From Gryllotalpicola ginsengisoli DSM 22003 (GTDB lineage: Bacteria; Actinomycetota; Actinomycetes; Actinomycetales; Microbacteriaceae): a stretch of 64,000 bases of DNA. Shown here one piece after another: positions 8,555-17,993 of this stretch; position 1 is the stretch's first letter, and each line of letters opens with the position of its first letter. The stretch covers positions 62,001 to 126,000 of the forward strand of contig NZ_AULK01000005.1 of NCBI RefSeq assembly GCF_000419445.1, in the 5' to 3' direction. A program made the translations under genes and the position numbers. The notes beneath the pieces were generated by a model, which saw nothing but the letters and a program-made list of their open reading frames with translations, was not told the origin of the DNA and made no database searches.

Positions 8555-8985
8555 AGCGCATCCGCCAGCCGCTGCAGCAGCGGCGCCGCCTGCCCCAGCA
8601 CCGCGAGCTCGTCCTGTGTGAAGCGCTCGGCGAGCAACGCGACGATGGTCTCGGTGCGAGCGTCCTGACGCTCGCGGAAGACGGCCTCCCCGGCATCCGT
8701 CAGCCGCAGCAGCATGCGCCGGCCGTCATCCGGATCCTTCGTGCGATCGATGAGCCCCCGCGCTTCGAGCGCGGCCACGGTGACCCCCATCGCCTGCGGC
8801 GAGATCCCCTCGAGCCGCGCGATCGCGCCGGAGGTCGCCTCGCCCGCGCGCTTGATGCGCATCAGCGCCGCCATCTCGGAGGCGCTGAGCCCGCCCTGCG
8901 CGCGCGGCTGCCGCAGTGAGAGCACGAGCTGCCGCAGGCTGCCGAACAGCTCGGCGGCGAGGGCATCCGGGTCAGGCGAGGTCAT
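8551..8985 (-). CDS. MarR-family transcriptional regulator
   Basis: A 144-residue winged-helix repressor. The recognition region reads SGAIARLEGISPQAMGVTVAALEARGLIDRTKDPDDGRRMLLRLTDAG, with the conserved DPDDGRR wing. N- and C-terminal helices would form the dimer interface. It is the first gene of the operon with the MFS exporter and the isochorismatase-fold protein, the layout normally seen when a MarR protein represses its own export operon until a ligand binds. It also faces the epoxide hydrolase across an 81-bp AT-rich gap and may control both directions. Confidence 0.92.
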   Translation of the reverse strand: MTSPDPDALAAELFGSLRQLVLSLRQPRAQGGLSASEMAALMRIKRAGEATSGAIARLEGISPQAMGVTVAALEARGLIDRTKDPDDGRRMLLRLTDAGEAVFRERQDARTETIVALLAERFTQDELAVLGQAAPLLQRLADAL

Positions 8986-8996
8986 AATGCTCAGCC

Positions 8997-9021
8997 TAGA
9001 TTTATCAATCCAGATTTACAA
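8997..9021. promoter_or_regulatory. Candidate MarR operator between marR and epoxide hydrolase
   Basis: An unusually AT-rich stretch for this genome holds a direct repeat of AGATTTA (near 8998 and 9012) and the small inverted repeat GATT-TATC-AATC. It lies just upstream of the marR start and within the shared divergent region, so it is a reasonable operator or promoter core. No binding evidence; the call rests on position and composition. Confidence 0.4.
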
Positions 9022-9066
9022 AATGACGGATGCCGCATGTCGGCGCCCACTCGTAGAGTGAGCCGC

Positions 9067-10221
9067 ATGAGCTCGCCGCAGCCTCAGCCCTTCACCCTCA
9101 CCACCCCGAGCGGCGCGCTCGACGAGCTACGTTCGAGGCTGCGCGCCACCCGCTGGCCCGACGCGCCCGAGGGTGCCGGCTGGTCCATGGGCGCCGACCT
9201 CGACGGGTTGCGCGAGCTCGTGGCGTATTGGGCCGACGGCTTCGACTGGCCGGCACGCGAGGCGGAGCTGAATCGGCTGCCGCACTACCGCGTCGAGGTG
9301 GCCGGGCTCGGCATCCACGTGGTTCATGCCCGTGCCGTCGCGCGGGAGCCTCGCCCGCTGCCGCTGATCCTCACCCACGGCTGGCCCGACTCGTTCTGGC
9401 GGTATACGAAGGTCATCGGGCCGCTCGCCGACCCCGGCGCGCACGGCGGCGACCCGGCCGACGCCTTCGACGTGATCGTGCCCGACCTGCCGGGCTTCGG
9501 CTACTCCGATCGGCCGGCGTCGCCGCTGAACTCGATCGAGGTCGCGGCCGTCTGGGCCCGCCTCATGTCTGCGCTCGGATACGAGCGGTTCGGCGCGGCC
9601 GGCGGTGACATCGGAAGCCACGTCAGCCGCTATCTGGCGCTCGACCACCCCGACCGGGTGATCGCCGTGCACCGCACCGACGCCGGACTGCCCGCGCCCG
9701 GCACCCCCCGCGAGGAGCTCTCGCCAGAGGAACAGGCCTGGCTCGACGACGCCCTGCGTTGGAACGCCGAGGAAGGCGGCTACATCGCGATGCAGCGCAC
9801 CAAACCGCAGACCGCCGCGGTCGGCCTCACCGACTCCCCGGCCGGCCTCGCCGCGTGGATCGTCGAGAAGCTGCACGCCTGGAGCGACGGCGGCCTTGCG
9901 GCGTACTCGTGGGACGACATCCTGACCAACCTCACCATCTACTGGTTCACCGGGACCATCGGCTCATCGCTGCGCATGTACCGCGCCAACGCGGCGATCG
10001 AACCGGCGCAGCTCGCCCGCCGGGTCGAGGTGCCCTCGGGCTTTGCGATCTTCGCCGGCGACGTGGTGCCGCCGCCCCGTGCGTGGGCCGAGCGCTCGAC
10101 GAATCTCGTCCGCTTCACCGAGCCGTCGCGCGGTGGGCACTTCGCACCCATCGAGCAGCCCGAACTGTACGTGCACGAACTTCGCGAGTTCTTCCGCCCC
10201 TTCCGGGAGAGTTTGCGCTGA
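9067..10221 (+). CDS. Epoxide hydrolase, alpha/beta fold
   Basis: A 384-residue protein with an epoxide-hydrolase N-terminal cap domain (LRSRLRATRWPD, then RLPHYRVEVAGLGIHVVHA) followed by an alpha/beta hydrolase. The oxyanion motif is HGWPDSF, the nucleophile aspartate lies in AAGGDIGSHV, and the catalytic histidine in GGHFAP near the C-terminus. These features are those of microsomal-type epoxide hydrolases such as the juvenile-hormone and bacterial EchA groups. It adds water to epoxides to give diols in the cytosol. I start at ATG 9067 because the family begins a few residues before FTLTTPSG; an earlier ATG at 9037 lacks support. Divergent from marR, so it may belong to the same detoxification response. 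Confidence 0.88.
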   Translation: MSSPQPQPFTLTTPSGALDELRSRLRATRWPDAPEGAGWSMGADLDGLRELVAYWADGFDWPAREAELNRLPHYRVEVAGLGIHVVHARAVAREPRPLPLILTHGWPDSFWRYTKVIGPLADPGAHGGDPADAFDVIVPDLPGFGYSDRPASPLNSIEVAAVWARLMSALGYERFGAAGGDIGSHVSRYLALDHPDRVIAVHRTDAGLPAPGTPREELSPEEQAWLDDALRWNAEEGGYIAMQRTKPQTAAVGLTDSPAGLAAWIVEKLHAWSDGGLAAYSWDDILTNLTIYWFTGTIGSSLRMYRANAAIEPAQLARRVEVPSGFAIFAGDVVPPPRAWAERSTNLVRFTEPSRGGHFAPIEQPELYVHELREFFRPFRESLR

Positions 10222-10258
10222 GGCATCCGTCGCCCGCCCCGCGCATCCCGCCGGCGGA

Positions 10259-10414
10259 TCAGCTGCGCATGTTGCGCCTGATGAAGCCCCAGATGGCGGT
10301 GATCACGAACAGCAGCAGCCCGATGATGGCGAGCCACAGCAGGCCCTTGATAGCGAAGCCCAACACGGCGAGCACGAGCCAGATGACCAGAAGCAGGATG
10401 ATGAGCCCAATCAT
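10259..10414 (-). CDS. Small hydrophobic membrane protein (51 aa)
   Basis: Translation from ATG 10414 gives 51 residues with two hydrophobic stretches (about 2-19 and 26-44) and a basic end, FIRRNMRS. It resembles in size, hydrophobic pattern and the C-terminal arginines the 54-residue protein at 42.4 kb. Such miniproteins are common in actinobacteria; no function is known. The stop lies 38 bases from the convergent epoxide hydrolase stop. The ribosome site is weak (GCTCCTCGC). Confidence 0.6.
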   Translation of the reverse strand: MIGLIILLLVIWLVLAVLGFAIKGLLWLAIIGLLLFVITAIWGFIRRNMRS

Positions 10415-10464
10415 GCGAGGAGCAGTACCCGGAACGACTCCGGCGCTATCGGTAGCCTGAAGGG

Positions 10465-10761
10465 GTGATCATCCGCGGCACCATCCGATCGACCGAGACC
10501 TGGACCGGAACCGCAGAGGCGCTCGACCCGAGCGATGCGCGGGCGGAACTCGAGCAGCGCGTCCCCGAGGGCTTCCAGCTGGCGCGCGTGACCACGCTGC
10601 ACGCGAAGATCGGCGAGCCGTACAAGCTCGAGGCCGAGGCCCGCAGCACGCTCACTCGAGAGCTCGAGGCCGAGGGCGCGGACTACGCCGCAGCCCGCGC
10701 CGCCTTCGACGCGCAGATCCCCGAGGGCTGGATCCCCCTCATGGTCAGCACGAGCGAGTAG
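10465..10761 (+). CDS. Uncharacterised 98-residue soluble protein
   Basis: A GTG start at 10465 preceded by GAAGGG. The product is acidic and mixed alpha/beta in character: MIIRGTIRSTETWTG, then PEGFQLARVTTL, ending PEGWIPLMVSTSE. The doubled PEGF/PEGW elements, each at the end of an Ala/Glu-rich helix, suggest an internal repeat of a small domain. No signal peptide or known motif. Codon use matches neighbours. It is divergent from the 51-residue membrane protein, with only 50 bases between. Confidence 0.6.
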   Translation: MIIRGTIRSTETWTGTAEALDPSDARAELEQRVPEGFQLARVTTLHAKIGEPYKLEAEARSTLTRELEAEGADYAAARAAFDAQIPEGWIPLMVSTSE

Positions 10762-10765
10762 AGAG

Positions 10766-10838
10766 AGCCGACTGCGGGTCTCGATCCCGCCACCTTCGTA
10801 TTACAAGTACGATGCTCTACCCGATGAGCTAAGTCGGC
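10766..10838 (-). tRNA. tRNA-Thr (anticodon TGT)
   Basis: A full cloverleaf folds on the minus strand. The acceptor stem GCCGACT pairs with AGTCGGC, the D arm holds AGCTCATCGGGTAGAGC, the anticodon arm TCGTA-CTTGTAA-TACGA places TGT at positions 34-36, and the T arm carries GGATCGAGACC. CCA is not encoded. A TAGGAT -10 element lies at 10861-10866, about 28 bases upstream. Confidence 0.95.
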
Positions 10839-10875
10839 CTGACGGAAAACCGCCGCTGCAATCCTACGTGAGCGC

Positions 10876-11859
10876 CTACGGCCGCCGGTCCGGCGTCAGC
10901 ACGACCTGGCTGGCGTAGGCGAAGCCCCCACCGAAGCCGAACAGCAGGGTCGGCGCATTCGCCGGGATGCGCCCCTCGTGCCACCACTTCGACAGGCCGA
11001 GCGGGATCGAGGCCGCCGACGTGTTGCCCGAGACCTGCACGTCGGTGACGACCGTGCGGTCGGTGAGGCCGAGCTGCTCCGCGAGCGGCTCGATGATGCG
11101 CAGGTTGGCCTGGTGCGGCACGAACACCTGGATGTCGTCCATGGTGAGCCCGGCGGTCCGCACCGCCTCATGGTTGATGGCCGCCGCCTTCGACATCGCC
11201 CACCGCAGGATCATCCGGCCGTCCTGCGTGAACTTGTTGTCCGTCGCCTCTTCCACGATCACCGCGCGCGACATGGTCGGCTCGGAGCCCCACACGATCG
11301 GCCCGACGCCGGGCTCCTCGGTCGCCTCCAGCACGAAGGCTCCGGCGCCGTCGGCGGTCAGCACGCACGTCGTGCGATCGCTCCAGTCGGTGATCGACGA
11401 CAGCTTCTCGGCGCCGATCACCACGGCGCGCGTGACCTGGGCCGAGCGGATGGACGCGTCGGCGAGCGCGATGCCGTGTTCGAAGCCCGAGCAGGCCGTG
11501 TTCACATCGATGATCACCGGCGAGGTCATGCCGAGTTCGGCGGCGACCCGGCCTGCCACATTCGGGCTGTGATCCATCACGGAGGTCGAGGCGACGATGA
11601 CCAGCTCCACCTCGCCGGGGGTGAGCCCGGCGTCGGCGATCGCGGCCCGCGCCGCCGCGGCGGCCATGTCTGCGACGGTCTCGTCGTCCCGGGCGATGTG
11701 GCGTTCCACGATGCCCGTGCGGGTGCGGATCCACTCGTCGCTGGTGTCGACCATCGTCGCCAGTTCGGCGTTGGTGAGCACGCGCTCGGGCTGGTAGTGA
11801 CCCAGTCCGACGATGCGCGAGCCCGCGACCGTGCGGGGGGCGTTGAGCATGTCTGCCAT
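10876..11859 (-). CDS. fabH: Beta-ketoacyl-ACP synthase III
   Basis: A 327-residue KAS III condensing acetyl- or branched acyl-CoA with malonyl-ACP to start fatty-acid synthesis. The catalytic triad is present: C123 in VNTACSGF, the histidine in VPHQANLR, and the asparagine in SGNTSAAS. The GFGGGFAYAS loop near the C-terminus is also typical. Two in-frame ATGs (11859, MADML; 11850) are possible; I use the longer. No other fatty-acid genes adjoin, so this may be an additional FabH or part of a dispersed set. It follows the DsbA-like gene on the same strand with 41 bases between. Confidence 0.92.
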   Translation of the reverse strand: MADMLNAPRTVAGSRIVGLGHYQPERVLTNAELATMVDTSDEWIRTRTGIVERHIARDDETVADMAAAAARAAIADAGLTPGEVELVIVASTSVMDHSPNVAGRVAAELGMTSPVIIDVNTACSGFEHGIALADASIRSAQVTRAVVIGAEKLSSITDWSDRTTCVLTADGAGAFVLEATEEPGVGPIVWGSEPTMSRAVIVEEATDNKFTQDGRMILRWAMSKAAAINHEAVRTAGLTMDDIQVFVPHQANLRIIEPLAEQLGLTDRTVVTDVQVSGNTSAASIPLGLSKWWHEGRIPANAPTLLFGFGGGFAYASQVVLTPDRRP

Positions 11860-11900
11860 CTTTTCAGTGATCGGATGCCTCGTGCGGCATGTTGCCCCTG

Positions 11901-12878
11901 CTATGAGCTCGGCGTCGGAGTGGACGAGACGATGATCGAGGTGGGCGTCGGCGACGACGAGGGCGTCGGGGTGCCGCCGCCGGCGGAGGAGGTCGGCTGC
12001 GGCGTCGACACCTGCTCGCCCTGGGCCTGCACGATGAAGGTGCGGAAGTCCGACGCATCCGTCAGCGAGCCCTTGTACTCCTGCCCGTCGACGAAGACCA
12101 GCGGCAGCGTCTTGACCTTCTTCACGTCGGCGTTCGGCAGGGGTCCGGTGGTCGCGCGCCTCAGCGCGTCCTGCGCCCAGTCGGCGTAGGTGCGCTGTTC
12201 GATGCACCGGCGGATGTCGCGCAGCGGCGTCGCCTTGGCCTGCCCCGCGTACCCGGCGAGCCTCGCGTCGGAGAGCCCGGCGCCGCCCGTCTTCGGCTGG
12301 TGCGCGAAGAGCAGTCGGTTGAACTCGTAGAACCGGTCCGGCGCATAGTTCGCCACGCATGCCGCGGCGTTGGCCGCGCGCAGAGAGTACTGCGTGGTCG
12401 AGGCGGAGCTGTTCGCGTAGTACGGCAACGGATGCACCTCGAGGGTCGCCGCTCCCGAGGAGACGAGCTTGCCGATCTGCTCGTCGTTCGTGCGCTCGAA
12501 CTCGCCGCAGTACGCGCAGCCGTAGTCGACGTAGGCGACGATGTTGACCACCTGGCCGGTCGTGTCGATCGGATGCGGCGTGGGCTTCGCGCCCGCCGGC
12601 AGCGCGGCGCTGCGCTCGGCCTTCAGCCCCTGCCCGATCAGCACCCCGTCGCTGACCATGTTCGCCGGCCCGGCGTGGGGCGGGCGGATCGAGGTGACGA
12701 TCACGACGGCGACGATCGCGACGACCGCGGCGATGCCGATGGCGAGGCCGGTGCGCAGCAGAACGCGGCTGCGACGCTCCCGCTTCTTCTGGGTCACCCG
12801 CAGCCGGCGTGCCTTGTCGCGCGCAGCGGCACGGACGCCGTTCGTCGGGCGGTCTTCGCTCGGCGAGCCGTTGCTCAT
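11901..12878 (-). CDS. Membrane-anchored DsbA-like thioredoxin-fold protein
   Basis: A 325-residue protein. Residues 1-40 are basic and cytoplasmic, one membrane helix lies at about 42-64, and the remainder is extracellular. The thioredoxin-fold domain starts VNIVAYVDYGCAYCGEF with the redox pair C121 and C124. The cis-proline loop may be LPLVFVDGQEY. Two more cysteines (ACVANY, RRCIEQR) could form a structural disulfide. The C-terminal 40 residues are a Ser/Thr/Pro linker. Family role: oxidising or isomerising disulfides of secreted proteins. A good AAGAGGA ribosome site precedes ATG 12878. Confidence 0.87.
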   Translation of the reverse strand: MSNGSPSEDRPTNGVRAAARDKARRLRVTQKKRERRSRVLLRTGLAIGIAAVVAIVAVVIVTSIRPPHAGPANMVSDGVLIGQGLKAERSAALPAGAKPTPHPIDTTGQVVNIVAYVDYGCAYCGEFERTNDEQIGKLVSSGAATLEVHPLPYYANSSASTTQYSLRAANAAACVANYAPDRFYEFNRLLFAHQPKTGGAGLSDARLAGYAGQAKATPLRDIRRCIEQRTYADWAQDALRRATTGPLPNADVKKVKTLPLVFVDGQEYKGSLTDASDFRTFIVQAQGEQVSTPQPTSSAGGGTPTPSSSPTPTSIIVSSTPTPSS

Positions 12879-13002
12879 AGTCCTCTTCTCGTCGGTTCGA
12901 CTGCTCGATCTTAATGGGGCCATGCATGGCGTAGCATGAGAGCGGCCGCCGTCGTCCACACCGGTCGGGGACGGCTCACAACATCCATTCACTACGGATC
13001 GT

Positions 13003-13020
13003 CCGGCACGTACCTGCCGG
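13003..13020 (+). promoter_or_regulatory. Hairpin just before the msiK ribosome site
   Basis: CCGGCA-CGTACC-TGCCGG forms a perfect six-base stem ending two bases before the AAGGAG ribosome site of the ATPase gene. A -10-like TAGCAT is at 12932-12937. It could modulate translation or simply be a repressor palindrome; the sequence alone cannot separate these. Confidence 0.35.
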
Positions 13021-13038
13021 TGAAGGAGACATAACGCC

Positions 13039-14130
<1,092 letters not shown>

Positions 14131-14147
14131 GGCGAAGGCGAGTAGCA

Positions 14148-14183
14148 GACGGATGCCTCGGGCACACGCCCGGGGCATCCGTC
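14148..14183 (+). terminator. Intrinsic terminator after msiK
   Basis: GACGGATGCC and GGCATCCGTC pair around an inner CGGGC-ACAC-GCCCG stem, giving about 16 continuous pairs, followed by the pyrimidine-rich TCTTCTCTT. The outer arms are the dispersed GACGGATGCC word seen throughout the window. Confidence 0.8.
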
Positions 14184-14206
14184 TCTTCTCTTGAGCTGGA
14201 GGAATT

Positions 14207-15502
14207 GTGGCCGGTTACGTGAACATCACCGCCGCGACGGTCGATCCCGCGCTGCTCGACCTGCCGTGGGACACCCCCCTCGACGAGTGGCCCAACGAAT
14301 ACATCGCGCAACTGCCCAAGGGCATCAGCCGCCACCTCGTGCGCTTCGCCAACCTGTCCGGCTATGTCGTCGCCGTCAAGGAGACCACGGGCGAGATGGC
14401 GCGTCAGGAATACGAACTGCTGCGCACCCTCCAGCGCCTGGACATCCCCTGCGTCGAGCCGGTCGCGATCATCTCCAACCGGACGGACGCGCACGGGGAG
14501 CCGCTGAAGCCGGTGCTGGTCACCCGCCACCTCAAGTTCTCTCTGCCCTACCGGGCGCTGTTCTCGCAGACCCTGCGGCCGGACACCGCCACCCGCCTCG
14601 TCGACGCGCTCGCCGTGCTGCTCGTGCGCCTGCACATCGCGGGCTTCTACTGGGGCGACGTGTCGCTGTCGAACACCCTGTTCCGGCGCGATGCGGGCGC
14701 GTTCGCCGCCTATCTCGTCGACGCCGAGACCGGCCAGCTGTATGAAGGCGGGCTGTCGAACGGCCAACGCGAGAACGACCTCGAGATCGCGCGGGTCAAC
14801 ATCGCCGGCGAACTGATGGATCTCGAGGCCGGCGGCCGCGCCGCCGAGGAACTCGACCCGGTCGAGGTCTCAAGCGGCATCATCGAGAAGTACCGCGAGC
14901 TCTGGAAGGAGCTCACCGTCTCGGAGACCTTCGACGCGAGCGAACGGTGGCGCATCAACGAGCGCGTGCGGCGGCTCAACGAGCTCGGCTTCGACATCGA
15001 GGAGCTCGCCATCCGCACCGATGAGGCGGGCACCACCGTGCGCATCCAGCCGAAGGTGGTCGACGCCGGCCACCATCAGCGCCGCCTGCTGCGCCTCACC
15101 GGGCTCGACACCGGCGAGAACCAGGCCAGGCGCCTGCTGAACGACCTGGACTCCTACGCGGCCACGCACAAGCGCGCCGGCGCCGACGAGGAGGCGATCG
15201 CCCACGAGTGGCTGATCCGGGTGTTCGAGCCGGTGGTGCGGGCGATCCCGGCCGAGTTGCGCGGCAAGCTCGAGCCGGCAGAGGTGTTCCACCAGCTGCT
15301 CGAGCACCGCTGGTACATCTCACAGGAGCAGAAGCGCGACGTCCCGCTCGCCGAGGCGCTCACGAGCTACATCGACAACGTGCTGCGGCACCGCCGCGAC
15401 GAGGCGACCGTGATCGCCCCGCCGACCGAGACGATCACCCTGCCCGTGCTCGAGGCGGGAGACGCGACGCTGGAAGACGAGCCGGCCCCGAGCGAACGCT
15501 AG
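14207..15502 (+). CDS. DUF4032 protein with kinase-like N-terminal region
   Basis: A 431-residue actinobacterial protein of the DUF4032 class. The N-terminal half resembles an atypical kinase: VVAVKETTG could hold the ATP lysine, RLHIAGFYWGDVSLSNTLFRR resembles a catalytic HGDxxxxN loop with D in the usual place, and AYLVDAETGQ resembles DFG. The C-terminal part (about 300-400) is helical and charged, including EHRWYISQEQKRDV. No substrate is known. The GTG at 14207 has a strong GGAGG site five to six bases upstream. The stop codon shares CTAG with the convergent rlmB stop. Confidence 0.85.
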   Translation: MAGYVNITAATVDPALLDLPWDTPLDEWPNEYIAQLPKGISRHLVRFANLSGYVVAVKETTGEMARQEYELLRTLQRLDIPCVEPVAIISNRTDAHGEPLKPVLVTRHLKFSLPYRALFSQTLRPDTATRLVDALAVLLVRLHIAGFYWGDVSLSNTLFRRDAGAFAAYLVDAETGQLYEGGLSNGQRENDLEIARVNIAGELMDLEAGGRAAEELDPVEVSSGIIEKYRELWKELTVSETFDASERWRINERVRRLNELGFDIEELAIRTDEAGTTVRIQPKVVDAGHHQRRLLRLTGLDTGENQARRLLNDLDSYAATHKRAGADEEAIAHEWLIRVFEPVVRAIPAELRGKLEPAEVFHQLLEHRWYISQEQKRDVPLAEALTSYIDNVLRHRRDEATVIAPPTETITLPVLEAGDATLEDEPAPSER

Positions 15503-16497
15503 CCGCGCGCGGCCTGGCTGCGCAGCTTCGAGACCTCGTAGAGGGCGACGGATGCCGCGACCGAGGCGTTGAGCGACTCGATGCTCTCGATCGGGATCGA
15601 CACGATCGCGTCGCAGGTCTCCGTCACGATGCGCGAGAGCCCCTTGCCCTCACTGCCCACGACGACGACGATCGGGCGGTCGGCCAGCTCGAGGTCGTAC
15701 AGCTCGGTGTCACCGCCGCCGTCGAGGCCGATGACGAAGACGCCCTGCTTCTTGAACTCCTTCAGCGTCTGCGTGAGGTTCGGCGCCATCGCCACCGGGG
15801 TGCGCGCCGCCGCGCCCGCCGAGGTCTTCCACGCGGCCGAGTTCACCCCGGCCGAGCGGCGCTGCGGCACGATCACGCCCTGACCGCCGAACGCGGCCGT
15901 CGAGCGGATGATCGCGCCGAGGTTGCGCGGATCCGTGACGCCGTCCAGCGCGACGAACAGCGGGGTCTGGCCCTTGCGCAGCACCTCGTCGAGCAGTTCG
16001 ACCGGGTGCGCGTACTCGTACGGCGGCACCTTGAGCGCGATGCCCTGGTGCACGGCGTCGCGGCCGGCCATGCGGTCGAGTTCCGGCCGCATCACCTCGA
16101 GCACGGGGATGCCGCGGTGCGTCGCGGCGGAAAGCGCCTCTTTGACCCGGTCGTCCATCTCGGTGCGGGCGGCGAGGTACAGCGTGGAGGCGGGGATCTT
16201 GGCGCGCAGCGCCTCGACGACCGAGTTGCGGCCCGTCACGAGCTCGCTGTCGTCGCCCTTCGCCCGCCGCACGGACCCGCCGCCGGTGTTCGAGCGGGGA
16301 TTCTGCACCGGCTTGCGCTTCGACGCCGCGCGCTCGGCGAGCATCTTCTTACGGTAGGCGGGGTGGTACTCACGGTCCTCCGCCTTCGGCGTCGGGCCCT
16401 TGCCCTCGAGCGCCTGGCGCCCCTGACCGCCCGATCCCTTGCCGACCGAGCCCTTTTTTACTTTGCGCACGGCTCCGCCGCGCGGCTTGCCAGCCAT
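15499..16497 (-). CDS. rlmB: 23S rRNA 2'-O-methyltransferase, TrmH/SpoU family
   Basis: A 332-residue SPOUT methyltransferase. A basic, low-complexity N-terminus (KPRGGAVRKVKKGSVGKG) is followed by an RNA-binding domain and the three SPOUT motifs: NLGAIIRSTAAFG, VVVGSEGKGLSR, and IPIESIESLNASVAASVALYE, which forms the SAM-binding knot. RlmB methylates G2251 in the peptidyl-transferase region. Two adjacent ATGs (16500, 16497) exist; the second has better spacing from GAGGG. It follows cysS by 12 bases, the usual actinobacterial cysS-rlmB pair. Confidence 0.9.
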   Translation of the reverse strand: MAGKPRGGAVRKVKKGSVGKGSGGQGRQALEGKGPTPKAEDREYHPAYRKKMLAERAASKRKPVQNPRSNTGGGSVRRAKGDDSELVTGRNSVVEALRAKIPASTLYLAARTEMDDRVKEALSAATHRGIPVLEVMRPELDRMAGRDAVHQGIALKVPPYEYAHPVELLDEVLRKGQTPLFVALDGVTDPRNLGAIIRSTAAFGGQGVIVPQRRSAGVNSAAWKTSAGAAARTPVAMAPNLTQTLKEFKKQGVFVIGLDGGGDTELYDLELADRPIVVVVGSEGKGLSRIVTETCDAIVSIPIESIESLNASVAASVALYEVSKLRSQAARG

Positions 16498-16509
16498 CAT
16501 CGCCCTCGC

Positions 16510-17946
16510 TCAGTCTCCATTGATCGACCACTGTGCACCCGTCGGGGTGTCCTCGATCGTGATTCCGGCCGCGACGAGCTCGTCACGGATGCGGTCGGCG
16601 ACCGCGAAATCCTTCGCCGCTCGCGCCGCCTGGCGATCGTCGAGCATGCGGGTGATGAGCGCCTCCAGGGCGCCCTGCAACTCGACGTCCTGCGGATGGC
16701 GCCACTCGGGCGCGAGCGGATCGATGCCCAGCACGCGCGTCATCGCCCGCACCCGGCCGCGGGCGACCGCGACACCGTGCAAGTCCTCGGCGTCCAGCGC
16801 CGTGTTGCCCTCCCGCACGGTGTCGTGCAGCACAGCGAGGGCCTGCGGCACCGACAGGTCGTCGTCCATCGCCTCGGCGAACTCCTCGGGGATGACGAGT
16901 TCCTCCGCGGAGCGGAACCGGGTGCCCTCGAGCCGCCGGCCGCTGCGCACGAGGAAGCCCTCGATGCGCTCCACGGCAGCCTCGGCCTCAGCCAGCGAGC
17001 GATCCGTGTAGTCGATCGTGGACCGGTAGTGGGCCTGCCCGAGCGCGTACCGCAGGACGAGGGGTGAGACGGATGCCAGCAGCTCGCCGACGAACACCGA
17101 GTTGCCCAGCGACTTCGACATCTTCTGCCCGTTGATGTTCACGGCGCCGTTGTGCACCCAATACCGCGCGAAGCCGTCGCCGGCCGCGGTCGACTGTGCC
17201 AGCTCGTTCTCGTGGTGCGGGAAGCGCAGGTCGACCCCGCCGCCGTGGATGTCGAACTCGGGCCCCAGGTAGCGCGAGGACATCGCCGAGCACTCGATGT
17301 GCCACCCGGGCCGGCCGGGGCCCCACGGGCTGTCCCACGTCGCCGACTCGGGTTCTCCCTCCTTGCGTCCCTTCCACAGCGCGAAGTCGCGGGGGTCGCG
17401 TTTCCCCCGCGGATCGGCATCGGCCGCATCCTGCATGTCGTCGATCGACTGCCGGCTGAGCGCTCCGTAGGGGGCGTAGCTGCGCACGTCGAAGTACACG
17501 TCGCCCGAGCCATCCGCTGCCGGGTACGCGTGGCCGGCGGAGATGAGCCGCTCGATGAGGGCGTGCATCTGGGGGATGCTCGCCGTCGCCCGCGGCTCGT
17601 AGCTCGGCGGCAGGATGCCGAGGGCGCGGTAGGCCGCCGCGAACTCCAGTTCCACGCGGTACGCGAGCGCCCACCACTGCTCGCGGCTGCCCGCCTGCTG
17701 CGCCTCGGCCGCGTTCGCGAGCACCTTGTCGTCGATGTCGGTGACATTGCGCACCATCGTCACGGTCAGCCCCCGGTGGTCGAACCAGCGCCGCATGATG
17801 TCGTAGACGAGGGCCGAGCGCACATGACCGATGTGCGGCGACGACTGCACCGTCGGGCCGCACACGTAGAGACCGACCGCCCCGTCGACGAGGGGAACGA
17901 AGTCGCGCAAGGCCTGGGCCTTGGTGTCGTAGAGGCGAATGGTCAC
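16510..17946 (-). CDS. cysS: Cysteine-tRNA ligase
   Basis: A 478-residue class I synthetase charging tRNA-Cys. HIGH motif HIGH at 38-41 within [10 protein letters not shown], zinc ligand C29 in [15 protein letters not shown] and [15 protein letters not shown] further zinc ligands, and the KMSKS loop in [10 protein letters not shown]. Length is normal. Translation begins at GTG 17946; the upstream GAAG is a weak ribosome site. Sits between ispDF and rlmB on the minus strand in the order carD, ispDF, cysS, rlmB. Confidence 0.95.
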   Translation of the reverse strand: MTIRLYDTKAQALRDFVPLVDGAVGLYVCGPTVQSSPHIGHVRSALVYDIMRRWFDHRGLTVTMVRNVTDIDDKVLANAAEAQQAGSREQWWALAYRVELEFAAAYRALGILPPSYEPRATASIPQMHALIERLISAGHAYPAADGSGDVYFDVRSYAPYGALSRQSIDDMQDAADADPRGKRDPRDFALWKGRKEGEPESATWDSPWGPGRPGWHIECSAMSSRYLGPEFDIHGGGVDLRFPHHENELAQSTAAGDGFARYWVHNGAVNINGQKMSKSLGNSVFVGELLASVSPLVLRYALGQAHYRSTIDYTDRSLAEAEAAVERIEGFLVRSGRRLEGTRFRSAEELVIPEEFAEAMDDDLSVPQALAVLHDTVREGNTALDAEDLHGVAVARGRVRAMTRVLGIDPLAPEWRHPQDVELQGALEALITRMLDDRQAARAAKDFAVADRIRDELVAAGITIEDTPTGAQWSINGD

Positions 17947-17993
17947 TTCAGAGAGTTTACGGTGGCCCCGCTGCACGTCGGCCGGGTCGGGAT

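Noticed and set aside
15499-15502. Shared CTAG stop of convergent genes as a regulatory signal
   Set aside because: Overlapping stops are common in compact genomes and need no special explanation.
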